Shown here: positions 45,281 to 53,604 of the stretch, piece by piece | How positions within the stretch are numbered: the first letter of the stretch is position 1 | Layout: the number at the start of each line of letters is the position of its first letter | Assembly: GCF_024362345.1 (NCBI RefSeq) | Contig: NZ_CP101505.1 | Span: 1,819,501-1,883,500 of the forward strand | DNA: 64,000 nt | Direction: 5' to 3' | DNA from: Polaribacter dokdonensis | GTDB taxonomy: Bacteria; Bacteroidota; Bacteroidia; Flavobacteriales; Flavobacteriaceae | Notes under the pieces: model-generated | What the model was told of the DNA's origin: nothing | Database searches by the model: none | The model's input: the letters and a program-made list of their open reading frames with translations, nothing else | Made by a program: the position numbers and the translations under genes

Positions 45281-45790
45281 ATGCAAGATGAAATTGTAAA
45301 TAGAGTTGCCAACAGTAAATTAGTAACTTTTGATTTAGAAGAAATATATCCTGAAGGAGAAAGAGTTTTAATTGACATTAAAGATTGGCTTTTTCAAGAG
45401 CTAATTTTAAAAGAGAAAGATTTTAGAGTTTTTGTAAAAAACCATAATTGGTCTAAATACAAAAAAACATTTGTTGCAGTTACGTGTTCTGTAGATGCAA
45501 TAATTCCTTCTTGGGCTTACATGCTAATTGCTGCAGAACTTGCACCACATGCTAATAAAGTGGTAATTGGTGATTTAGAATTATTAGAAACTGTTATTTA
45601 TCAAGAATTAATTGGTTTTTTAGATTTAAGACATCTTGCAGACAAACCAGTTATATTAAAAGGCTGTGCAGACAAGCCAATACCACCTTCTGCTTTTGCA
45701 TTTTTAATACAAAAAATTCAACCTATAGCTAAGAGTATTCTCTTTGGTGAAGCCTGTTCTACTGTGCCTTTGTATAAATCTAAAAATTAA
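45281..45790 (+). CDS. DUF2480 family protein
   Basis: A 169-residue cytoplasmic protein with no signal peptide. The stretches VNRVANSKLVTFDLEEIYPE and SWAYMLIAAELAPHA are characteristic of DUF2480, found in Bacteroidota. Two cysteines near the C-terminus (LKGCADKPIPPSAFAF and GEACSTVPLYKS) plus one in AVTCSVD could bind a metal or cluster. Placement after sufE and sufT suggests a link to Fe-S metabolism; this is inference. Confidence 0.85.
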   Translation: MQDEIVNRVANSKLVTFDLEEIYPEGERVLIDIKDWLFQELILKEKDFRVFVKNHNWSKYKKTFVAVTCSVDAIIPSWAYMLIAAELAPHANKVVIGDLELLETVIYQELIGFLDLRHLADKPVILKGCADKPIPPSAFAFLIQKIQPIAKSILFGEACSTVPLYKSKN

Positions 45791-45840
45791 TTTTATTTTT
45801 TTACAGATAATCTTACTTTTGTGTTCAATCTATCAAAAAA

Positions 45841-46704
45841 GTGAGAAGTTATTTTCTTCTATTTTTACTTCTTTTTTCATTAAGTTCAATTTCCCAATCA
45901 AAGAAAAAAGATACTTTGCCAACACCTAAATGGAAAATTCATGGAAGGTTTGCATTTGTATTCAATCAATCTTCGTTTTCTAATTGGAGAACTGGAGGTG
46001 TAAACTCAATTGCAGGAAACCTAAATGTAAACTACGATTTTAATTACAAGAAAAACAATATTAATTGGGATAGCAGACTAATAACCAGTTATGGTTTAAG
46101 TCATTTAAGCGAACAAGGCTGGAGAAAAACCGATGACAGAGTTGAGTTTAATACTTTGTTTGGTTTAAAAACATCTACCTATTGGTTCTTTTCCTTTATT
46201 GGAAATTTTAGGACACAATACACTTTAGGTTACGATTACAAAAAAGAACCCAAAGAACGAGTTTCAGACTTCTTATCTCCTGCTTATTTAACCTTTGGAC
46301 CAGGAATGCTTTGGAAAAAATCTGATGATTTAAGTATAAATATTGCACCAGCTACAGCTAGATATACCTTTGTAAACGACTTTTTCTCTGGTAAATTTGG
46401 GGTTGCAGAAGGCAGAAATACAGCATTTAGTATTGGGTATAGTTTATCTGGCTACTATAAATTTCAAATCATGGAAAATATAGTAATGGAAAACATCTTA
46501 GCACTCTATACAGATTATCTTGCAAATGTGGGGAATATAGATGTAGATTATCAAGCAAATATTGGGTTTAAAGTAAATAAGCAAATTAAAATGCACTTAA
46601 CATTTCAAGCCATCATAGATGATGATTCATCAAGTAAAATTCAATTTAGACAACTATTTGGTTTGGGTGTAAACTATAGTTTTCACGAAAGAGTTAGTTA
46701 CTAA
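45841..46704 (+). CDS. DUF3078 outer-membrane-like protein, copy 1
   Basis: A 287-residue protein starting at GTG 45841, with a signal peptide ending near SSISQ. The domain opens with the DUF3078 pattern SNWRTGGVNSIAG and continues as amphipathic strands (NVNYDFNYKKNNINWDSRL, GLGVNYSF), suggesting a beta barrel in the outer membrane. Function unknown. It comes 50 bp after the DUF2480 gene and is followed by a second DUF3078-like protein. Confidence 0.8.
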   Translation: MRSYFLLFLLLFSLSSISQSKKKDTLPTPKWKIHGRFAFVFNQSSFSNWRTGGVNSIAGNLNVNYDFNYKKNNINWDSRLITSYGLSHLSEQGWRKTDDRVEFNTLFGLKTSTYWFFSFIGNFRTQYTLGYDYKKEPKERVSDFLSPAYLTFGPGMLWKKSDDLSINIAPATARYTFVNDFFSGKFGVAEGRNTAFSIGYSLSGYYKFQIMENIVMENILALYTDYLANVGNIDVDYQANIGFKVNKQIKMHLTFQAIIDDDSSSKIQFRQLFGLGVNYSFHERVSY

Positions 46705-46853
46705 ACCTTACTTTAAACGAAAAAACATCAACATTATCATTTCTATTTGATTGATTATCAATTCAAAGAAATAAAGTAAATTGCATTTCACCTAAATTAC
46801 ATAATTTGAAATTGTAAATTATTTTAATTTTGACACCTTATAAAAGCCAAATC

Positions 46854-47771
46854 ATGAGAAAAATTACACTATTGTTATTATTTGCGTTCATGAGCATAAC
46901 ATTAACAGCTCAAAATGCAGATGAATTAAAAAAAGAGCTAGCCTCTAAAAAAGATTCAATTTCTAAATTACAAGCAAAAGCAAAGAAAATTCAGGGCCAA
47001 ATAGACAAACTTCCAGGTTGGAGAGTTGGAGCATTTGGTACTATTGGTGCTAGCTTATCTGGTTTTAACAACTGGTATGCTAGAAATGCACCTAATGCAG
47101 ATGCTGCCAATATTGGAATTACTGTAAACGCTTTTGCCAATTTAATTGAAGAAGATTTTTTCTGGAGAAACTCTGGAAACCTTAATTTAGGTTGGGTAAA
47201 ATTAGATGACAAATCTATTTCTGGAGATGAAGATTTTGAAACAGCTTCAGACGTATTTACCTTATCATCTTTATATGGTAAAAGATTAAATAAAAAATGG
47301 GCATTATCTGCACTTGGGGAGTACAGAACAACCTTAATAGATAATTTTAACGATCCTGGATATTTAGATTTAGGTGCTGGTTTAACTTGGACTCCAACAA
47401 GTCATTTAGTTGTAGTAATGCATCCAGGAAACTACAATTTTGTATTTAGCTCAGGAGATACTGTTTTTGAATCTTCTTTAGGTGCAAAAGTAGTTGCAGA
47501 TTACACCAACAAGTATGGTGGTTTAAGTATTAAATCTAACCTATCTTTATTCCAAAGCTATAAAGATGGTGATTTATCTAACTGGACATGGACAAACTCT
47601 TTTGGATATACTTTATGGAAAGGTGTTGGTTTAGGTTTCGAAGTTGGTTTAAGAAACAACAAGCAAGAAGCTTTAAATAATGCTTTATTAGATAATCCTG
47701 CAGAAACTTTTGCAACTGTAGATAACAAATTACAAACCTATTGGTTGTTTGGTTTAAGCTATGCTTTTTAA
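46854..47771 (+). CDS. DUF3078-like outer-membrane protein, copy 2, with N-terminal coiled coil
   Basis: A 305-residue protein from ATG 46854; an upstream TTG at 46830 is rejected because it would spoil the signal peptide, which ends near LTAQ. Residues about 22-55 are a charged coiled coil (LKKELASKKDSISKLQAKAK). The rest parallels copy 1: GWRVGAFGTIGASLSGFNNW, GNLNLGWVKLDD, and a closing LFGLSYAF with terminal Phe, typical of an outer-membrane barrel. The coiled coil may bind a periplasmic partner. Confidence 0.8.
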   Translation: MRKITLLLLFAFMSITLTAQNADELKKELASKKDSISKLQAKAKKIQGQIDKLPGWRVGAFGTIGASLSGFNNWYARNAPNADAANIGITVNAFANLIEEDFFWRNSGNLNLGWVKLDDKSISGDEDFETASDVFTLSSLYGKRLNKKWALSALGEYRTTLIDNFNDPGYLDLGAGLTWTPTSHLVVVMHPGNYNFVFSSGDTVFESSLGAKVVADYTNKYGGLSIKSNLSLFQSYKDGDLSNWTWTNSFGYTLWKGVGLGFEVGLRNNKQEALNNALLDNPAETFATVDNKLQTYWLFGLSYAF

Positions 47772-47795
47772 TCAAAAATCATAAATAAATATTCT

Positions 47796-47820
47796 AAACC
47801 TCAAGAAAGTCTTGAGGTTT
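47796..47820 (+). terminator. Terminator after the second DUF3078-like gene
   Basis: Stem 47796-47805 with 47811-47820 (core CCTCAAG with CTTGAGG), 5-base loop, followed by a run of T. Confidence 0.85.
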
Positions 47821-47858
47821 TTTTATTTTAATTACTTTTGTTACTTAAATTTCTATGG

Positions 47859-48974
47859 ATGACATTATTAATAATTTACGCAACTGTTTCAATATTTTTC
47901 TCTTTTCTATGTTCAATTTTAGAAGCAGTTTTACTAAGTATAACTCCCACTTTTATCAATCTTAAAAAGAGCGAAGGTTTAGAGTATGCAAACGAATTAG
48001 AAGTTTTAAAGAAAGATGTAGATAAACCCTTAATTGCAATTTTAACGATTAATACAATTGCACATACAGTAGGTGCAATTTTGGTTGGTGTACAAGCTAA
48101 AGTGGCTTATGCAGAAATGTATGGCACTACAACTAGAAGTGTTTTTGGAATTGAATTTACAGAAGATGTAATGGTTGGTTTGGTATCTACAGTAATGACC
48201 ATTTTAATTTTGGTTGCCTCAGAAATTATTCCGAAAACAATTGGTGCTACTTATTGGAAAGGTTTAGCAAACTTTACATCTAAAGCACTTAATATTATGA
48301 TTTTCCCTTTAAAATACACAGGGATTTTATGGGTTTTACAACTTACTACAAAATTGATTGGTGGTAAAGGTCATGGAAGTATTTTGAGCAGAGAAAGCTT
48401 TTTGGTGATGACAGAAATGGCTGAAAAGGATGGTGTTTTTAAGAAAAACGAAAGTAAAGTTATTCGAAACTTATTAGGCTTTAAAGAGATTAAAGTAAAT
48501 GATGTAATGACACCAAGAACAGTTATGGAGCTAGCTGATGAAAGCCAAACTATACAAGCTTTTTATGATGGTCATAAGAATTTACGTTTTTCTAGAATAC
48601 CTGTTTTTAAAGAAAATCCTGATGAGATAACTGGTTACTTTTTAAAAGATCATTTATTAGAGGCAATTATTAATGGTAAAGGCAATGAAGCTTTATCAAC
48701 CATAAAAAGAGATATTTTAATTACAGATAGAGAACTATCTATACCAGATTTATTTGATAAACTAATTAAAGAAAAAGAGCACATTGCCTTGGTTGTAGAT
48801 GAATATGGCTCTGTAAGTGGTTTGGTTTCTCAAGAAGATGTTATAGAAACTTTATTAGGTTTAGAAATAATGGATGAAACAGATTCTGTTGCAGATTTAC
48901 AGGCTTTAGCTCGTAAATCTTGGGAAAATCGAGCTAAGAGAATGGGTATTATTGGAGATGATTTAGAGCAATAA
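47859..48974 (+). CDS. CNNM/CorC-type membrane protein with CBS pair
   Basis: A 371-residue protein from ATG 47859 (the TTG at 47838 is rejected). The DUF21/CNNM membrane domain spans about residues 1-185, with TM segments near 1-25, 60-85, 95-125 and 130-155; ASEIIPKTIGATYW is the family signature. Two CBS domains follow (VNDVMTPRTVMELADE and ALVVDEYGSVSGLVSQEDV). There is no C-terminal CorC_HlyC transporter-associated domain. Likely magnesium or cobalt export; older annotation 'hemolysin' is misleading. Confidence 0.9.
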   Translation: MTLLIIYATVSIFFSFLCSILEAVLLSITPTFINLKKSEGLEYANELEVLKKDVDKPLIAILTINTIAHTVGAILVGVQAKVAYAEMYGTTTRSVFGIEFTEDVMVGLVSTVMTILILVASEIIPKTIGATYWKGLANFTSKALNIMIFPLKYTGILWVLQLTTKLIGGKGHGSILSRESFLVMTEMAEKDGVFKKNESKVIRNLLGFKEIKVNDVMTPRTVMELADESQTIQAFYDGHKNLRFSRIPVFKENPDEITGYFLKDHLLEAIINGKGNEALSTIKRDILITDRELSIPDLFDKLIKEKEHIALVVDEYGSVSGLVSQEDVIETLLGLEIMDETDSVADLQALARKSWENRAKRMGIIGDDLEQ

Positions 48975-48993
48975 TATTTTAAAATTATATATT

Positions 48994-49032
48994 AAAAAAA
49001 TCCTACTGCTTTTTAATCAGTAGGATTTTTTT
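48994..49032. terminator. Bidirectional terminator between the CNNM gene and hflX
   Basis: Arms 48994-49008 and 49018-49032 pair perfectly (core ATCCTACTG with CAGTAGGAT) around a 9-base loop, with A- and T-tracts on either side. Confidence 0.88.
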
Positions 49033-50243
49033 TATTCTTCCTCTTTATATTCGTAATACAAAAAGTCATTATAAGGAAAACGTTGAATGTGAATTTTCTT
49101 TACCTCTTCGTACGTTTTTTCTTTAAAGTCTTCTAAATTTTCTTTGTTTAATGCAGAGATAAAAATAGATTCTACTTCTTTATCATTCATCCAAGTTTTT
49201 TTCCAATCTTGTAAAGTATAATGCTCTTTGCCTCTTTCTGTTTCTAAATCATCTTCTTTAATAGTTTCATGTTCATAAGCATCAATCTTATTAAAAACCA
49301 TTAAAGTTGGTTTATCTGCACATTTTATATCGGTTAAAATTGAGTTTACAGAAGCAATATGATCTTCAAAATTAGGATGAGAAATATCTACAACATGTAG
49401 CAATAAATCTGCTTCTCTAACCTCATCTAGAGTAGACTTAAAAGATTCTACCAATTGCGTTGGTAATTTTCTAATAAACCCAACAGTGTCTGTCATTAAA
49501 AAAGGAATATTTTTAATAACCACTTTACGAACTGTTGTATCTAAGGTTGCAAAGAGTTTATTTTCGGCAAAAACATCACTTTTACTAATTACATTCATTA
49601 AAGTAGACTTACCAACATTGGTATAACCTACTAATGCTACTCTAACCATTTTACCACGATTCTTTCTTTGAACCGCCATTTGTTTATCAATGGTTTTTAA
49701 TCGTTTTTTTAATAGTGTTATTTTATCACGAATAATACGTCTATCTGTTTCAATTTCTGTTTCTCCTGGTCCACGCATTCCAATACCTCCTTTTTGTTTG
49801 TCTAAGTGTGTCCAAAGACGTGTTAAACGTGGTAAAAGGTATTCGCTTTGTGCTAATTCTACTTGCGTTTTTGCAGAGCTTGTTTGTGCTCTTTGTGCAA
49901 AAATATCTAAGATTAAATTGGTTCTATCTAAAATTTTGCAATCTAAAATTTTCTCTATATTTCTTAATTGTGCAGGTGATAATTCATCATCAAATATAGC
50001 AGTACCAATCATGTTAGATTGTATGTATTGTTTTACATCTTCTAACTTTCCAGCACCTAAAAATGTTTTGGGATTTGGTCTTTCCATCTTCTGAACAAAA
50101 CGTTTTACAACAACACCACCTGCAGTTTCTGTTAAAAACTCTAGTTCGTCTAAATATTCTGTTGATTTTGTTTCATCTTGCTGTTGTGTAATAACACCTA
50201 TTAAAACAGCTTTTTCAGAAATAGCTTCTTTTTGATCTATCAT
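49032..50243 (-). CDS. hflX: Ribosome-associated GTPase HflX
   Basis: A 403-residue GTPase from ATG 50243. The HflX N-terminal domain is followed by a coiled-coil linker holding GGIGMRGPGETEIETDRR in the family position, then the G domain: G1 GYTNVGKST, G3 DTVGFIRKLP and G4 NKID. HflX splits ribosomes in stress. An upstream in-frame start at 50276 is rejected because the promoter core at 50250-50257 starts transcription at about 50243, making the message leaderless. Confidence 0.95.
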   Translation of the reverse strand: MIDQKEAISEKAVLIGVITQQQDETKSTEYLDELEFLTETAGGVVVKRFVQKMERPNPKTFLGAGKLEDVKQYIQSNMIGTAIFDDELSPAQLRNIEKILDCKILDRTNLILDIFAQRAQTSSAKTQVELAQSEYLLPRLTRLWTHLDKQKGGIGMRGPGETEIETDRRIIRDKITLLKKRLKTIDKQMAVQRKNRGKMVRVALVGYTNVGKSTLMNVISKSDVFAENKLFATLDTTVRKVVIKNIPFLMTDTVGFIRKLPTQLVESFKSTLDEVREADLLLHVVDISHPNFEDHIASVNSILTDIKCADKPTLMVFNKIDAYEHETIKEDDLETERGKEHYTLQDWKKTWMNDKEVESIFISALNKENLEDFKEKTYEEVKKIHIQRFPYNDFLYYEYKEEE

Positions 50244-50249
50244 ATAAAA

Positions 50250-50276
50250 CAAAGGTAAAAAGAAAGTTGACACCAA
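50250..50276 (-). promoter_or_regulatory. hflX promoter, leaderless
   Basis: Minus-strand TTG (50274-50276), 16 bases, TACCTTTG (50250-50257). Initiation about seven bases later falls on or next to the A of the ATG at 50243. Confidence 0.6.
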
Positions 50277-50328
50277 AAAGCATTTTTGATGCCAACTCCA
50301 TTATCAAACTCAATTAACTAAATGAAAC

Positions 50329-51090
50329 TTATATAAATTCTACTTTACCTGTAGCCATATTATAAACTGCAGCTACAATTTTAATTTTACCTTCTTCTTC
50401 TAATTGTGCCATTTTAGGAGACCTTTCTCTAATGTCTTTTACAGTAATTAATGCATTATTATGAATTACATCATTTAAAAAAGCTGTGTTTTTTGAAGAT
50501 ATTTCTCCATTAGTTGGTGTTGCTTTAACAGAAGGTTTTATTTCATTTAAAAGATTTTGTAACGAGTTCATTTCCATAGAAGCTGCATCTGTATTGTCTA
50601 CTGCATGTTTTACTGCTCCACAAGAACTGTGGCCCATAACAATTACTAGCTTAGAACCTGCTACTGCAGTAGCAAATTCCATAGAACCAACAATGTCTGC
50701 ATTCTCTATATTACCAGCAACTCTTGCTACAAAAATATCTCCAATTCCTAAATCAAAAACATCTTCTACAGGTACTCTACTATCTACACATGATAATACA
50801 ATTGCTTTTGGATATTGACCAATGGTTGCTTTTCTTCTTTGTGCAGAATGATCTCTTCTTGTTAAGTTATTCGAAACAAAGTTTTCATTCCCTTTTTTAA
50901 GTCTTCCAATAATTTCATCAGGACTCAAATTTGCTTGTTCTTCTGCAGTAAGAATACTTTTTATTGGTGTTTGTGCTACCAATACTGAATCTTTATTATT
51001 AGTGGTTGTTGTAACTTCTTTATCATCAACACAAGCATAAACTGAAAGTGTAACTATTAAAATACCCAAATACTTTACTAAGTTTTTCAT
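50329..51090 (-). CDS. Beta-class carbonic anhydrase, lipoprotein
   Basis: A 253-residue lipoprotein: signal peptide and lipobox VYAC with Cys20. After a 35-residue linker comes a beta-carbonic anhydrase domain with zinc ligands Cys101, His154 and Cys157 and the Asp103-Arg105 pair in LSCVDSRVP and MGHSSCGAV. It should hydrate CO2 in the periplasm or at the surface, which is less usual than the cytoplasmic enzyme. It is 20 bp downstream of the DUF2490 gene on the same strand and likely co-transcribed. Confidence 0.92.
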   Translation of the reverse strand: MKNLVKYLGILIVTLSVYACVDDKEVTTTTNNKDSVLVAQTPIKSILTAEEQANLSPDEIIGRLKKGNENFVSNNLTRRDHSAQRRKATIGQYPKAIVLSCVDSRVPVEDVFDLGIGDIFVARVAGNIENADIVGSMEFATAVAGSKLVIVMGHSSCGAVKHAVDNTDAASMEMNSLQNLLNEIKPSVKATPTNGEISSKNTAFLNDVIHNNALITVKDIRERSPKMAQLEEEGKIKIVAAVYNMATGKVEFI

Positions 51091-51110
51091 AAAAAATGTT
51101 TTTAAATTGT

Positions 51111-51803
51111 TTAAAAGTTGTGGTGCATACTAAATTGTAATTGTCCTTTGCTCCAAGCATTTGTGGTTTGATTCATATAACCCACTTGAAACCTTATTTG
51201 AGGATTTAAAACATAGCCTACACCAAAATATGTTCTATTTCTATCAAATAATTCTACTGTATTATTATTATTACCTATAATTCTTTCTCCATTTATAAAA
51301 AGCTCATTATAAAAGGCTCCGTAAATAGTTTTTGGCACTAAACTTTTATTGTTGAATGGAACATTTATAAAAAGGTTATACCTATACCTAGTTCTAAAGT
51401 CTTGATCATCTACAAATCTTTGCTCGTATCTAAATCTATGGGTTAACAAAAACCTTTTTCCTATTTTTTGTGGTATTAATGCCTCCTGATATATTCTATT
51501 TTCATTAGAAGTAGCATTAGAATCGCCAAATTCACCAGTGGTAATATTTGCAAATCCTAGAGTGAACATTACATTTGCATTTTTAGGTGTGTAGGTTAAA
51601 CCTGAACGTAAAAGTAATTGCTCTTGATCTGCCATTAAATCCCAAGCTCTGTATTGCACATCTCCTTGAATACCAAATTGTGAATCAGAAAATTTATGAT
51701 TAAAAAAATACATGTACCAAGCTCCTGTTTGGTTTTCATCTACTTGACTAAATGTAGATAATGTAAAAATTGATAGTACTAGAAAAAGAAATTTAGTTTT
51801 CAT
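51111..51803 (-). CDS. DUF2490 outer-membrane beta-barrel protein
   Basis: A 230-residue protein with a signal peptide ending near STFSQ. It is a beta barrel of the DUF2490 type (GAWYMYFFNHKFSDSQFGIQ, then RFRYEQRF), ending FSMHHNF with terminal Phe. Function unknown. It is first in a two-gene unit with the carbonic anhydrase lipoprotein, so it may pass or bind bicarbonate or anchor the enzyme; this is inference. Confidence 0.85.
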   Translation of the reverse strand: MKTKFLFLVLSIFTLSTFSQVDENQTGAWYMYFFNHKFSDSQFGIQGDVQYRAWDLMADQEQLLLRSGLTYTPKNANVMFTLGFANITTGEFGDSNATSNENRIYQEALIPQKIGKRFLLTHRFRYEQRFVDDQDFRTRYRYNLFINVPFNNKSLVPKTIYGAFYNELFINGERIIGNNNNTVELFDRNRTYFGVGYVLNPQIRFQVGYMNQTTNAWSKGQLQFSMHHNF

Positions 51804-51894
51804 GTTAAAATTATCTACTACAAATATAATAGTATTACTATTAATATAAAATGTATAGCTTTTATTTTAACACATTATTAACTTATATTTCTAA

Positions 51895-51930
51895 TAAATA
51901 AATCCTCAACAACAGTTGAGGATTTATTTA
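51895..51930. terminator. Perfect 16-bp hairpin, terminator-like, not next to any gene end
   Basis: Arms 51895-51910 and 51915-51930 are fully complementary around AACA. Core ATCCTCAAC pairs with GTTGAGGAT. It lies upstream of the minus-strand DUF2490 gene and far upstream of the gene at 52344. Confidence 0.75.
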
Positions 51931-51956
51931 ATAATTTACATTTTATTATAAAAATA

Positions 51957-51984
51957 AAAAACCTCAAGACAAACTGAGGTTTTT
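51957..51984. terminator. Second hairpin, terminator-like
   Basis: Arms 51957-51966 and 51975-51984, 10 bp, core CCTCA with TGAGG, 8-base loop. On the minus strand it is followed by a long T-rich tract, so it looks like a terminator for leftward transcription coming from the 52000-52340 region. Confidence 0.7.
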
Positions 51985-52343
51985 AACAATTAATTCAAAT
52001 TTTATACAATTATACTCTTATATTCTATCTTTATATGGTGGTTTTAAGATGCTGCAAATTTAAATTGAATCTCATTTGTAACCTACATTTGAATGTTAAC
52101 AAAACATATATTTTAAGTTAAATTATCAACTTTTTTATAAATCCCATTTTTATTTTGAAAAAGATAAAAAAATTAAGAATAATTAAGAATTCATCAATTA
52201 ATTTAAATCTGTTTATCGTACGTAAGTTCTTGTTATTAAAAATTTTTTTTGTTTTAAAATAGTTATAACTTTTATAAACATAGATTTATTCTAACATTTA
52301 CAAAGCCAATTAAATAAGTTATTTTTACCCTAAACTAAATTTT

Positions 52344-53321
52344 ATGTTTCCATCTCTACCAAGTATCAAACAAAAAAAAGATATTACTACAATTGCTTTT
52401 TACAATGTAGAAAACTTGTTTGACACTGTAGATGACCCAAATACTGCAGATGACGATTATACACCAAATGGTAAAAAGAAATGGACAGTAGATCGTTATA
52501 AGATTAAAGTAAAAAAATTAAGCTCTATTATAGCTCAATTAGGTTTGCATAAATCTAAATATCCACCAGCAATTGTTGGTTTGGTGGAGGTAGAGAATGC
52601 TAAAGTAGTATCAGATTTAGCTAACTCTTCATATTTAAAAAAGCATCATTATGGTTTTGTACATTATGATTCACCTGATGAAAGAGGTATAGACGTTGCT
52701 TTGTTATACAACAAAATAGCTTTTGAATTAATTGATTCTGAAACTTACCCTGTTTATTTAGAGGATGAAGAAGGTGATAGAGATTACACTAGAGATATTT
52801 TAAAAGTAAGTGGTAATTTACATGGTGAATTAGTACATATAATTGTTACTCATTGGTCTTCTAGAAGAGAAGGTGTAGCAGAAACAGAACATAAAAGAAT
52901 TGCTGCTGCAGAAAAAATTAGAGAAATCACTTTAGATCTTCATCAAAAAGAAATGAACCCTAAAATTATAATTATGGGCGATTTTAATGATGACCCTACA
53001 AGTAGAAGTGTTAACCAATTTTTGGTAAAGGATGATTTTTATAACCCTATGAAAAAAATCTTAAATCCAGAAAGTAAAGGCTCATTAACATTTAATGGAA
53101 ATTGGAATTTGTTTGATCAAATTATATTTTCTAAAAACTTTTTACAAGAAGAAAAAAACAAATTATATTTTAAGCACGCAGAAGTTTTTAATAAAAAATG
53201 GATGAAAATATACAAAGGAAAATATAAGGGAAGCCCTTTTAGAACTTATATTGGCCCTTGGTATAAAGGAGGTTTTTCAGATCATTTTCCTGTATATGCC
53301 TTTCTTAAAAAGAAGTCCTAA
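52344..53321 (+). CDS. Endonuclease/exonuclease/phosphatase family protein
   Basis: A 325-residue protein of the EEP superfamily. Visible catalytic stretches are IAFYNVENLFDT (metal Asn/Glu), VGLVEVEN, IIMGDFNDDPTSRS and the terminal GGFSDHFPVYAFL with the Asp-His pair. There is no signal peptide, so it may act in the cytoplasm, unlike many secreted relatives. Substrate may be DNA, RNA or a phosphoester. Its stop overlaps the next, opposite-strand stop by four bases. Confidence 0.9.
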   Translation: MFPSLPSIKQKKDITTIAFYNVENLFDTVDDPNTADDDYTPNGKKKWTVDRYKIKVKKLSSIIAQLGLHKSKYPPAIVGLVEVENAKVVSDLANSSYLKKHHYGFVHYDSPDERGIDVALLYNKIAFELIDSETYPVYLEDEEGDRDYTRDILKVSGNLHGELVHIIVTHWSSRREGVAETEHKRIAAAEKIREITLDLHQKEMNPKIIIMGDFNDDPTSRSVNQFLVKDDFYNPMKKILNPESKGSLTFNGNWNLFDQIIFSKNFLQEEKNKLYFKHAEVFNKKWMKIYKGKYKGSPFRTYIGPWYKGGFSDHFPVYAFLKKKS

Positions 53322-53557
53322 TTTTTATCTCTATTCTTAAAAGCTGCCATTAACTTTTCGTCTGTTAGAATATATTTTTTGTATTTACCATCTCTATATC
53401 TATAATAAATAAAAATAGGCATAAAAATAAAAGACAAGTAAAATACACCTAAACCCATTACAATTTCTGCTTTCTCATGCTCTGTATTTATTAAGAATGC
53501 ACCAACACACATCCAAACAATAAAGATTACAAAAAGTATTTTTAATAATAACTTCAT
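53318..53557 (-). CDS. Small two-helix membrane protein
   Basis: A 79-residue protein with two hydrophobic segments, about residues 4-24 (LLKILFVIFIVWMCVGAFL) and 31-52 (GLGVFYLSFIFMPIFIYYRY), then a charged tail. No family recognised. It converges on the EEP gene with stops overlapping in CTAA. Codon use matches neighbours, so I believe it is real. Confidence 0.6.
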   Translation of the reverse strand: MKLLLKILFVIFIVWMCVGAFLINTEHEKAEIVMGLGVFYLSFIFMPIFIYYRYRDGKYKKYILTDEKLMAAFKNRDKN

Positions 53558-53604
53558 ACTACAAAATTACAAAAGTTCTATCTTTAAAACTTAATATAGT
53601 TTAA

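Larger units (their letters stand above)
51804..52343. other. 540-bp intergenic region, no CDS seen
   Basis: The longest gap in the window, between divergent genes. It is extremely AT-rich. It contains two strong hairpins (51895-51930 and 51957-51984), a perfect 10-bp tandem repeat AATTAAGAAT twice at 52171-52190, and a CGTACG-centred site near 52220. I could find no open frame of useful length and no tRNA-like fold. The hairpins imply that something is transcribed here or that read-through is being blocked from both sides. Confidence 0.6.

Noticed and set aside
49690-50094. 134-codon plus-strand frame inside hflX
   Set aside because: Antisense to a well-conserved GTPase; composition follows the opposite strand's codon pattern.
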